From positions 41,236,843 to 41,300,842 of the forward strand of contig NC_065538.1 of the NCBI RefSeq assembly GCF_932294415.1: a DNA stretch of 64,000 nucleotides. Direction: 5' to 3'. The position numbers were made by a program, and so were the translations under genes. Origin of the DNA: Quercus robur (Eukaryota > Streptophyta > Magnoliopsida > Fagales > Fagaceae). Within the stretch, counting starts at the first letter, position 1. Every line of letters starts with the position of its first letter. The notes under the pieces are model-generated. The model made no database searches. It was not told the DNA's origin and saw only the letters and a list, made by a program, of their open reading frames with translations. This document shows, piece by piece, positions 48,421-58,540 of this stretch.

Positions 48421-50287
48421 GTAGAGCGTGCATATTCAAAATATACCACTTGAATACGTAAATCGAAGTCAAACAGTATTCTACTAGACTGTAAAAATAT
48501 AACCTTCAATTCAGTAAAGGTAATTTATAACGTACAATGTAACAATGTTTTTTGCATCACAATAACAATGTTTGTAATCCTGGATACCCCTATGTTAGAA
48601 GAAGAAATACTAAATTGTCTACTTATTAGGCAGAGCAATAACTATGGTTTTAAGCTCATAACATTTTATTAATTAATTACAAGTGATTTCACAAGCTTAA
48701 TTACAAACCGTACAAGCTTAAATTTTATTTGTTTAATCAAATTTGTAGCATATATTGAGACTATATGCAAAAACAACCGACTAAAGTAGAGCGTGATAGT
48801 AATCTGGTGCAATTGTACATATGAAACTTCTAGCCAAGAGAGTTCGATCGTACCTATGAAACTTATATCTATGCCCAAATGGAGCTCACACACTAAAACC
48901 ACCTGCAGCACCAGTGGCACCAATGAATTGTAAAGAGCTTAGATTCACATTGACTACCTATGAAAACACCATCAACTAGAACATCCCAAACGGATGTTTA
49001 GATAACATAAAAGTTTATATTAACCTTAGATGGTCACTTAATACTAAATATTGCTATGTTCTGTCACAGGGGTAGTGAAATGCATAAACTCCAAACATTA
49101 GTAAGTTTTTGAAGGCAAAGCAACAATTGAGACTATCTTCGGTGCTCACTCTGGCATCCTAAACAACCCCAAATCTCACAAAGGGTTTAACCTATACCCT
49201 GGACTCTGAGTTCCTAGTGGGGGGCACTAATGGCTTTGTATTTTGGAAATTTCACAGTGTGGACCCAAGCAATGACAACCATCCAGTATTGGACAAGGAC
49301 AAGCTATGGCAATGGCTTAGCCTATGGTCACTCTATGACATTCAAGGCAGAGTAACTCCATCCTTTAGTTTGCTTAATTTCAAATTTCAATGAAAGCCAG
49401 AGAAGTGATCATGTGTTTTACGGGCCAATGATCAATAATGTCATCATTCCCTCTGTTTCTGTACTTAGGCGAAAAATGCAAATTGGGGTTATATTTTTGC
49501 TCTCATGTCATGATTACACAATAATTAGATAAAATTTTCGTAGTTTAACATTTGCAGCTTTCCCAACGTTCTAAATTTAAAGAATTTTATCATTTTATGA
49601 GATTTAACAGCCAACTATATTACAACAGTGAAGAGAAGCTCTAACTCAGCAAATTTAATTCAACGAAAATCTGGAATATAATTGTGGTAATATCTAAGTC
49701 AACCACCAAAACTATAGCGAATCCAGAAGGTGTGAAATATTAATAAGCTTCAACAGTTCTAAAAAAAATTTCTATTTTAAAGCTTTAATATTGAAGTATA
49801 ACAACTATCAAAGATTCAAACTCTCTCTAAAAGAATTATGAGCACAAGTCTGGGCTAACCTGTTGAGCAAGACTCCAAAACGCATGTAAAGAAGCAGAAA
49901 GTGCAAAAACAACGAAGAAGACAGTGAAGCAGAATTCACGCAAGGATTAGGGAAAGAAAAAAATTTGGACCATTTCTCGATTTATGCGTGTCATCCTTGC
50001 GCAGGGGCCATGCGTTTTGAAAATATCATTTGTATTCTAATATGCCTTGATTCCCTTGTTCTGAAAAGACCCATATTTGTCAAGTTTATAGTAGGAAATT
50101 TGTTGTTTAGAATTTAATTGATATCTTCTGCGTTTACAATCATTCGCCTTATATAAAGTCTTAAGAAATATTGTTTTGAAATTTTTTAGTTCATTTTCAT
50201 AGCAGGCTAAAAGTTCTATTTTCTCATGTTAAATAGGTTGAAACGATGTATAATGACATAATCAGAAAATGAACACAAACTTTTGAT
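48421..50287. other. non-coding part of giant element
   Basis: No domain recognised. A short open stretch near 49130-49180 (+) has no family I can name. Confidence 0.45.
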
Positions 50288-51012
50288 TCAGTTAGTAGCT
50301 GGAAAGAATTTAAAGATGTCATCGTCAGTTTCGAAGATGCATCATTAAAATCAAATGAATTACTTGAGCACACAAATACAACCAAAGACAAATCTGATTA
50401 TCTTTGGTATACTATTAGGTAAATTCATTTCTCATTGAATTATAACCAATTACATAATCCAATATGTGCGTCTTCTCTTCATTGCATCAGCTTAATGACA
50501 TTTGTAACAATTGGTGGAGTTTTTGTTTTTTGGTTGCAACACAAGTTTGAACTCACTGTCTTGCACTAAACCAAGACTTCATGCTCAATCTTTTGCGCAT
50601 GTTGCACATGCTTCAAACATCTTGGAAAAGGGACAATTTATTCTGTGTTTTTTTTTTTTTTTTTCGGTGTAAATCACAAACGTTTCCGTACATAATGAAG
50701 AATATAGCCAAATTCTACTTTATATATATATGACTAAATTTATATATAACCCATTGATTTAACCCAACTTAACCTGAGTCATGTGAGTTGGGTTGCATTG
50801 GAAAAAACCCTTCAATCCAACCCAATTTGGAAAAAACCCTTTGATTTAACATTCAAGAATTTTTTACTTTTGTTTTACTTTATGTAAGGACGAGCAAGTA
50901 TTCATGCAGGTGCTACAAATGGAAGTTCTAATGTGAAGTACTTCACGATGGACATTCCAATTGAGTTAAATGATGGGATGGAAATCCAAGTATCAAACAA
51001 AATGATTGGATG
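50288..51012 (+). pseudogene. captured beta-galactosidase exons
   Basis: Two exon-like pieces. 50288-50418 reads SVSSWKEFKDVIVSFEDASL followed by NTTKDKSDYLWYTIR and a GTAAAT donor. 50910-51012 follows a CAG acceptor and reads GATNGSSNVKYFTMDIPIEL then NDGM. Both resemble consecutive parts of plant glycoside hydrolase 35 beta-galactosidases (the SDYLWYT motif is characteristic). The rest of the gene is missing. The first piece is clear; the second is weaker. Confidence 0.7.
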
Positions 51013-51187
51013 GTATTATGAAATCAACTCATTCCTACAACAATCTAAGAATTCAAAATAAAATAAAAATTGAGGGAAACGAAAATAAAAGCATGTGCGG
51101 TGCATTTGAGGGAAACGTGCTCGGCCCGTAGTCATAAGAATTGAGGGAAACGTGGTCATAAGAATTCAAACTAAATTAACCAAATAC

Positions 51188-52402
51188 CTGCTCGGCCCGT
51201 ACTGTAGCCAGTGACGCCCGGTACGCAGCAAGGACGTGTGTGGCATGCTCTGCGGTGCATTTTGGCCCGCTCCACCTACCAAACATGAGGTGTCGACAAA
51301 TGCTCATTACTGAACCTTACATTTAACAAACTTTGCTTTTATATTTCACATCCATATACTAAGCATTGATAAGTTTCTTTCGTTTGTTAGTTTGGCATAT
51401 TTTTAATTATATGAAAGAGACAAATAACGAGAACTCAATGAACGTACCTAATGGCAAGGGGCCCTGAGTGCACTGGCGGTAGAGGCGGCCTCACAACAGG
51501 GCATAATTGTGGGAACCTTGAATAGGCCCATAGCTGCACCAACAAGAGTGCTCCTCCAATCTGCATCGCATCCTTCTTCGATGCACCACAAAGTTGCCTA
51601 TACAGCCAGGCCAATGCTGCACTACCCCAGCTATACCGTCTCGCATTGCTGACTGGGTTGAGCAACTGCAGAGGCAGCAGTGAGACCCGGTCCGCAGACC
51701 TGTCCATGAACAAGAGGGCCCCCATCCGTACAAGTAGGTGGTAGCGGGCATGTTGCTGCACGACTTCGTCAGCAGCGTCCACAACTAAGGGATCGGCAAA
51801 CTGTGCATCAAGCCAGGTGTATCTTATCCTCGCCCCAGCAAGGGTAGACTTGTTTGAGTTTGGTATCGGGGGTGGAGGTTTATGGCCCAACAACTGTTCG
51901 CACAGCTCACTCCATTTGTAGTCTGTCTTCCCAGTGACAGGCAACCCATCCACCGGAAGCCCCAGCATCACCTCCATATCTTGCAAGGTGATACCCATTT
52001 CTCCATGGGGTAAGTGGAACGTGTGCGTCTCCGGACGCCACCGCTCAACCAACGCCGTGATCAAGGCGTGGTCGACCTCCATATCAGGAACCTTGAATAA
52101 ACCAGTCAACCCTGCTGCATCTATGTGTTGCATGATACGTGGATCTAACCCACCCTGTGGCAATACACATTTACGGCGTCGAACCTTTATCATGCCAGGC
52201 GCCTCCTGCACACGGACGAGTATTGTGTTAGGAGATTAAACACGAGGTAATTATAAAACAAACATGTATTAATAATACTACTACATACCTCGTCAGCGGC
52301 GCACCTCCAAAGTGGACTTGACCGATGATTCGGCTGCTGGGCCAACTGGGTATCCACATCGGGTCCAGGCCGCACTCTATCTAGTGCCTGCATATCTGAC
52401 AT
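51188..52402 (-). pseudogene. plant mobile domain (PMD/MAIN-like) gene, 3'-truncated
   Basis: Exon 1 is 52402-52289 (MSDMQALDRV..., donor GTATGT); exon 2 is 52205-51448 (donor GTACGT); exon 3 is 51275-51188 (WSGPKCTAEHATHVLAAYRA, donor GTATTT). Phases agree and there is no stop across 320 codons. The main exon has GLFKVPDMEVDHALITALVE, RWRPETHTFHLPHGEMGITL, QDMEVMLGLPVDGLPVTG and SWGSAALAWLYRQLC, typical of the plant mobile domain found in MAIN/MAIL proteins and in MULE and gypsy elements. The expected later exons are not found, so the 3' part is lost. Its 5' side faces the right-end motif cluster. The role in transposition is unproven; plant MAIN-type proteins are known to act in silencing and genome stability. 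Confidence 0.8.
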
Positions 52403-53044
52403 GGCAGCAAATACATTGTTAGCAATTTTCTAACAAGTAAACCACATTTAATATAAAATAAAAGCATAGATTCAGTAAGACATTATATTTTGAGCACAAG
52501 ATTTTCAACATCACTTCTTAAATAAATAAGAACTTGCCATAAAAAAAATTATTTCAGAACTATTTAAATCACTTCTTAAAGCTTCGGATAATTATTAATT
52601 AACTATTTATGAAAATATAAGTTATAACACCACTCGATTTGCCAAAACCCCTCATCAAAACCCCAAGCACATTTAAACTCATTAATGAGAAAATCATCAT
52701 TGCAGCATATAAAAGACAACAAAATTCTCATCTTCATTAGTAAATTTACTACTTCCTTAAGTTTCAACAAAATAATCAAAATCCCACACAAAACGCAACC
52801 TAACATTAACCAACATCAGAAAATATTTCAGAGGGAGAGGACCGTACCTGTAATCAGCAGCGGCGGGAACCAACGACGACTGATGGAGACTCGAGGAAGA
52901 GTGGGGAAGCCTGATCGCAGAGCGAGAGAGACAGAGTGTGGAGAGAGAGTGATGGCAGAGAGCGAGGGAAAGAGAGTGTACAGGGAGAGCGAGTGACTGA
53001 ATAGCGTTGTGAGACGTTAGGGTCCTATTGATTCAAACCGCTGA
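52403..53044. other. upstream region of PMD gene
   Basis: Contains a GA-rich stretch (52885-52995) that would be 5' UTR or promoter of the minus-strand PMD gene. Confidence 0.45.
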
Positions 53045-53190
53045 AAATAACTCGATTTCCAGTTTCCCGAGTTATGACCGTCTACACAAACATTTTTTTA
53101 TTGGGAAAAATTCGAAGGGTCAGACTAACTCGACTATACAAATATCGAGTTATTCATTAAAACTCGATTTCTCTATTGTCGAGTTACAAA
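53045..53190. repeat. TAACTCGAT/ATCGAGTTA cluster, right end
   Basis: Six copies as facing pairs (about 53048/53067, 53127/53144, 53161/53179), adjoining the right terminal inverted repeat. Confidence 0.85.
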
Positions 53191-53275
53191 AGAGGGGCAG
53201 TTCCCTATTTAGTTTCAGAAAGAGGGCAAACGAATGTTTAATTTCCCAAAAAAAGGTATTTGCCCATTTTCTCCC
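53171..53275 (-). repeat. right terminal inverted repeat of giant element
   Basis: Reverse complement aligns with 32686-32790 with scattered differences; see the left repeat for the shared blocks. Confidence 0.88.
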
Positions 53276-54989
53276 AAAACCAAAACAACATCAACAACAA
53301 AAGTTACAAAACCCCCGATTGTTCATTGTGAAAAAATTCCATTATCAATCTAGCAAAATTGTTCCAAAGAATTGGGACTCAAACTCAAAAGTAGATTTGA
53401 AATCTCATACAAAGAATTAAATCATGAATTAGTCCAAAAAATTTAAAATTTTGAACCAGCAACATATCAATTTCCCCAAATGAATCAAACACTCCCCCCC
53501 CCCCCCCAAAAAAAATCAAACTCGAGAAATCGAATCATCAAAGGCCAATTGGAACTGTTAACTCAGTAAAGTGTCCGAAGTGTCCTTCACACACTGTTTG
53601 AGTTCTAAGAGAACTCTGGTTAAGAAATGGTTAAGAGATTAATTAATAAAGGTTTTGAGTCAAACAAAACCTAGATCTTAAAAGTAAAGAAGAGAAAAGG
53701 TCCGGGGTTTTGTTGGTATGGATTTGGGTGAGAGGTTGTGAGTTGATACTCGATTTTTTGGGATTGATTATCATTTATCAGTGTTGCTCTTTATGATTGG
53801 TTTGAGAAATTATGGGTTTTGTAACTTCCGTTGTTGATGTTGTTTAGGTTTTTCATTTTTTTCTAATTCTTGATTTGATATTTTTTGAGTTCTAGTTTGG
53901 GTTTAATGTTCATCTAAAAATTGCTAAAGAGGAAAATAATAATAATAATTTAACAGATTTTAGAGAATTGTTTTGATATTTTAAAGTATTCTTAAGTTAT
54001 TGATTACTTGGAATTGTGTTATACACGTGTCATATTTTTATTGGATTAATGGACATATGTGGAAACCTGATGTGTCACTTAACGGATATATTAGCAAAAA
54101 ACTAATTGAAGGGTTGCTGATGCAAACGACATAAAAATCGAAATTCTAAAATTTCAGGTATAAAATCCAAATATCTCCAAATTTCAAGAATATGTTTTTC
54201 ATTTTACCCTCAGTTTTACAAAAGCATTGAACATTACAGAAGGATGATATTATGGCGACAAGTTTTCAACTCACAACAATTGAGTCTCCACATCTGCCCC
54301 CCACCCCCCCCCCCCCCAAAAAAAAAAAAAAAAAAAAAAAAACCTGTTGAGCCTCGACTTATCAAGTAGCTATAGCGACAAATGTGTTATTTAGGCATTA
54401 TTTCCAAATTAATGATCTATAAAGGAGATATTGTTGTATTAACAACATAAACATGACAGTAGCCACAACAGTAACCTTTTAAAAATTTTAGATTTTTCGA
54501 AGCTTTTGCAAGTCGATATTTATTTTTAAATTTTATTTGCCTTGGAATTTTTCTTCTTTACTTTTGATTTTACTCATTATGCTCTTTTGTTGAGCAAAAG
54601 TATAGACTCTCATGATTAATTCCATCTAGTAAAATTGTCATAGAGGCTTTTATAAAAAAACCTTCTTTTCCTGACATTTTTTTTGAAGTCTAATTGATAC
54701 GAAATGATTAAACGACACAGCTTAAGTAATTTTTCTTTATATATATATAAAAGATGGGCGAAAGTGCACAATATATCAAATTAAAATACTTGAAGTAAAA
54801 TGCTAAAATAAGAAAGCTTCAAAAGAAAAAATAGTATGGTAAACGTAATTGATATTTTAACAAAATAAGGTTTCAATAATAAATTAAAACACTTACAGGA
54901 GATAATAGTAGTTACAAGGTTTGAATTGGAATGGAAAAAAGGTTACAAGCTTAGGAAGTAGTCTGGAAACTATATGGTATTTGAAACTA
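53276..54989. other. non-coding with homopolymers
   Basis: No gene seen. It contains C-runs followed by A-runs at about 53493-53516 and 54299-54342. Confidence 0.5.
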
Positions 54990-55019
54990 GGAAAATTGAG
55001 TGATGTTTCAACCTGAAAG

Positions 55020-55060
55020 GGACATCCCCCTTTATAGGCAAAATAAAACACTATTTAAAC
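55020..55060 (-). promoter_or_regulatory. possible pararetroviral promoter
   Basis: On the minus strand CCTATAAAGGGGGATGTCC lies about 370 bp beyond the end of the second pararetrovirus-like ORF, where caulimovirid genomes carry the transcript promoter. A TATAAA box at 55031-55036 is the only direct evidence. Confidence 0.3.
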
Positions 55061-55410
55061 AGTGAATAGTAAAATTGACTTTTTTACTATTCATCGTAGG
55101 TCAGCAAAATTGTCATCATGTTCTATCTGGAGGGAATCATCCCTTGTGGGGAACAGTTAGAGCAAGAGCTATACTCTTATCAGGGAATCAAAGCAACTTT
55201 AGTAACTTTAGTAGGGAATTAATGCAGATCAGCAGATTTAACAAGAGATTCTTTGTTTGTTGGACTTAAGCAATCTTGGTCTTTATGCCAACAAAGTTAA
55301 TCCTCACCTAAGTCTAGTGTGGAGGCTTCATCATGTCCAAATAATTCCTGATTATAAGGGTAATATGGATCATTATTAGTAACAGAGGCTTTTGAGGATG
55401 CCTTGGATTC

Positions 55411-57122
55411 TTAGTCGTCTTCTTCTTCTTCTGAGTTAGCATTTGCAGCTTCTTCTCCATCCTTCCATTTTTGTTTCAATAGTGCAATTATATTAGATTT
55501 GCTGAGACCATCAAATGCAAAGTTCTTCTTTTTGGTCTTGGCAGAAGACTTTGCAGGTTTAGTAGCAGATGTGGTAGCAAGTGCAATGGGTTGAGGCATG
55601 GCTGGCTGCAGAAGAGGGTACACCAATGCTCGAGCTTTAACTTGAGTAGTAGTGTTAACAGTGCTTTGAGAAGTAGCCGGGAATTCCCAGGTAACATTAT
55701 CAATAACATCTTGGGTGTGGGACAACTTGTCCCATCATTTGTCAAACCATTGCCGAGTAAGAAAATCGCCTTCCTTGACATATTTCCATTTCGGGTTCCA
55801 CGGCACCCTGTATTTTTAACAAAATATAGGGTTGCAAGAAACTTAACACCATGTGCGTCTGTCTTAAAAACACTTGTAAAATACTTGAAGGAGCCAGTCA
55901 AAGGTTTTGGAAAAATATCAATAATAGGGCCAAATTGTGTCCACCAACGGATGAACCACAAAGGAAGCTAGGAATTGAAATCTTTATCAAACTTAACAAA
56001 CCAGGAGTGGGTCATAATAGCATCTTGGTGTAGCATGAACTTGAACAATGCATGAATATAATCATGGTATAAATATGGAATAGCTAAACCAGGTAAAGGT
56101 TTTATAGAAGTAAGATAGAGTCCCCATTTTTCTTTAGTAACAATATTGAGGATGAACACACTATGGTAAACAATTTTTGGCGTAAATGCACTTTTAGTCC
56201 TTACATTTTCATTTCACCACTTTTAGTCCCTAAACCAATTAACGCTTGTTATTTTAGTCCTTTCCATCAGTCAACAGACGGAACAAGCTTACATGGCTAA
56301 CGGACTAATTAAAATATTATTAAAAAAATTATTTGGTATTTTTTAAATGCCAAAATTTATGAAAAAAAATAATTAATTTCTCAATTTTAATTAAAAACTC
56401 TGACTGACTGACTGACCCAAACTCTGACTGACCCAAACTCTCTCTAATCTCGTTCAAGATTCAGTGATTCATTCCCTTTCCATCTCGTTCAAGACTCAGT
56501 GATTCAAACTCATCTTCGCATTCCCTTTCAATTGATTCAAACTCTAACTGACCCAAACTCTATCTATTTATAATGTTCAAGACACTCTCACTAATCTCGT
56601 TAAAGACCCAGATTAAATATTTGAACAAGAATAGAAACCCAGCAAATTTAAAACCCAAAAAAATTAAATTCAAACCCAGATTCAAACCTAGATTCAAAAA
56701 TTTAAATTCAAAACCATATTTCAAACCCCCACACCACCAAAACATCAAACACAAAATTCCAATCCAGATTTTCGGCCCCCAAACACTAAATTCAAACCCA
56801 GATTTTCGGCCCCCAAACTCAAAACTCAAAACCCAAATAACAACAACATCAACAAAAAGAAGCAATTTAACCTCGAAAACGACACCGTTAAGGACATCGG
56901 CCGGGCCAGGTTCGTTTTCGTCAAGGACTTCCGGGTCGACGATGTCGACTCAGCCATTTAGGAAGCCAATGGGAAAAATTTGGAGGCTTGCATGTGGGTG
57001 TTGTGAACATGGATCGCTGGTTGGGTCCGCTGATGATTTTGGCTTGGGTTGTGATATGGGTTTCGTTTATGTTTGATCTCTATTTGTGATATGGGTTTGT
57101 GTTTGTGTTTGGTCTCTATTTC

Positions 57123-57169
<47 letters not shown>

Positions 57170-58106
57170 CATTTGTGTTGTTGTGATCTAGGTTTGAGTT
57201 TTTGGTTGCTGGATTTGTGTTCTTGGTTGCTAGGTTTGATCTGGGAAGAACACCAAGAACAAGTTGTAATGTTCTTATGAAAAATAATAATGATAAGTAA
57301 TAATTTTCTTTTGCTTGGGTTTGATTCAGTGGTGGTGATTCGGTGGTGATCTTCTGAAAAAAAAAATCATTTTAATTAAAAGAAAGTAAAATTTTTGTTT
57401 GAAAGAAAATAATTTTTTGTTTTTTTTTTATTTTTTAATTAAAATTGAGTAATTAATTTTTTATAAAAATTTTGGCAATTAAAAAATGCAAAATAATTTT
57501 TTTAATAATATTTTAATGACCAAGTCAGCCACGTCAGCTTTTTTCGTCTGTTCACTGACAGAAAGGACTAAAATAACAAGCGTTAATTGGTTTAGGGACT
57601 AAAAGTGGTGAAATGAAAATGTAAGGACCAAAATAGAAACAGGGTCAAAATGTAGGAACTAAAAGTGCATTTACGCCATAATTTTTGATTTATCAATCTT
57701 ATCAATTATGGATTTGATAAAGACCGATTTTTCATAAAACAGGATAGCAGAGTAATAATTTAAATTTTTACCATTGTGTTTGGGTATCTAATGGAAGTTC
57801 AGGGGAAAATAATATGTAGCAAGTTCAAGAGGGTCTTTGACCATAGCTCTATTGGGTTCTATGGAAAACAGGTTTTAGAAGTATTGTTTTTTAACATATT
57901 GAGAAGCAATGGGATTTTTGGAGAAAGTGGCTTTAACAAGTTGGTTGGCAAGGACCATTGCATGTAGTGGAGTAGTTTGGTCTGGAGATAGTACCCAAAG
58001 TAGTAAAATGGTTAGCAATGTCAATAGGGGAAGCAGATTCTTGTTTAACAAGTTGTTTAGTAGTATCTGTAGTAGGATGTTTGTCTTTGGACCTTCTACT
58101 TGCCAT
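55411..58106 (-). pseudogene. endogenous pararetrovirus-like ORF after RNase H, MULE-split
   Basis: Begins at an ATG at 58104-58106 (MASRRSKDKHPTT), overlapping the stop of the RNase H frame by 11 nt, and ends at 55411 in an acidic tail (NANSEEEEDD). The N-terminal part reaches about 57690, where a MULE (56179-57677) is inserted. On the far side the same frame resumes and contains IPYLYHDYIHALFKFM, SWFVKFDKDF and, after a frame break, LWFIRWWTQFG. Several stops and frameshifts are present. It resembles ORFs found beside caulimovirid RT in plant genomes; a second ORF after RT-RNase H is the known layout of florendoviruses, so that genus is my inference. Function unknown. Confidence 0.6.
56179..57677. 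mobile_element. non-autonomous MULE inside pararetrovirus ORF
   Basis: Ends GGCGTAAATGCACTTTTAG and its reverse complement; inverted similarity extends about 220 bp (to about 56400 and from about 57440). The flanks carry ACAATTTTT (56170-56178) and ATAATTTTT (57678-57686), a 9-bp duplication with one change. The ends share the GTCC...ACATTTTCA...CTTTTAGTCC style of the element at 5587-7250. A GC-richer patch (56875-57000) may be captured coding DNA. It also has a T-run of about 49 bases (57129-57170). The ORFs within are low-complexity. Confidence 0.88.
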
Positions 58107-58330
58107 TGCAACACTGTAGGAATTCACGGGTAAGGAAATTAGGGATAGTATTTTGAGAACCTTTAATATATTCAATATAAAAAAAAAATAATAAAAATAA
58201 AAACTTAAAATAGCTTGCCATCGAGCAAAAATATGTTTTGAAGCAATATTTTCAACATCTTTTTCTATAACATTTTTAGCACTTTTGCAATCAATGCTTA
58301 AGAAAAACTTTTGATTTAGAAACTCTCTTT
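58096..58330 (-). pseudogene. pararetrovirus RNase H C-terminal fragment
   Basis: Minus-strand translation from about 58330 gives REFLNQKFFLSIDCKSAKN, then IASKHIFARWQAIL, a frame slip in a T-run (about 58180-58195), then YIEYIKGSQNTIPNFLTREF and a stop at 58096. This is the C-terminal part of a caulimovirid/retroelement RNase H (D of IDCKSA and the terminal LTREF are recognisable). Incomplete and frameshifted. Confidence 0.7.
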
Positions 58331-58337
58331 GAAATTT

Positions 58338-58540
58338 GGAGATACATAGTGGTTTCCTTGGCTATGACATTTCTGAAGGACAAATTCGTCCCATTGATAG
58401 AGCCATTCCGTTTGTTGATGAATTTTCCGATGTCATTATTGATAAAATGCAATTACAAAGATTCCTTGGGTCTTTGAACTACATTGTTGAGTTTTATAAG
58501 GACTTGAGGAAACAATGTAAGCCTCTCTTTGATTGATTAC
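58338..58540 (+). pseudogene. pararetrovirus RT/RNase H junction fragment
   Basis: Plus-strand frame reads FLGYDISEGQIRPIDRAIPF, then DKMQLQRFLGSLNYIVEFYK and CKPLFD before a TGA. This is the RT thumb-to-RNase H connection typical of Caulimoviridae (QLQRFLGSLNY, LFD). It lies head to head with the minus-strand RNase H fragment 58096-58330, so the remnant is rearranged. Inactive. Confidence 0.75.

Larger units (their letters stand above)
32686..53275. mobile_element. giant MULE-like element with gene cargo
   Basis: About 20.6 kb. The left end (GGCCAAAATGGGCAAATGCC) and the reverse complement of the right end (GGGAGAAAATGGGCAAATACC) stay alignable for about 100 bp. AAAACCAA directly precedes the left end (32678-32685) and directly follows the right end (53276-53283); the ninth base differs (G against A). 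A MULE transposase C-terminus (48103-48420) and a plant-mobile-domain gene inside support a Mutator-type origin. Cargo includes host-like gene pieces and an intact B3 gene. The alternative is that two diverged short elements of one family happen to flank the region, but the matching target duplication argues for one unit. Confidence 0.75.

Noticed and set aside
51491-51784. Second minus-strand ORF inside the PMD exon
   Set aside because: Shadow frame of the PMD coding sequence.
56573-57076. 167-residue ORF in MULE 2
   Set aside because: Repetitive lysine/proline/asparagine translation of AT-rich DNA; only a short patch might be captured coding DNA.
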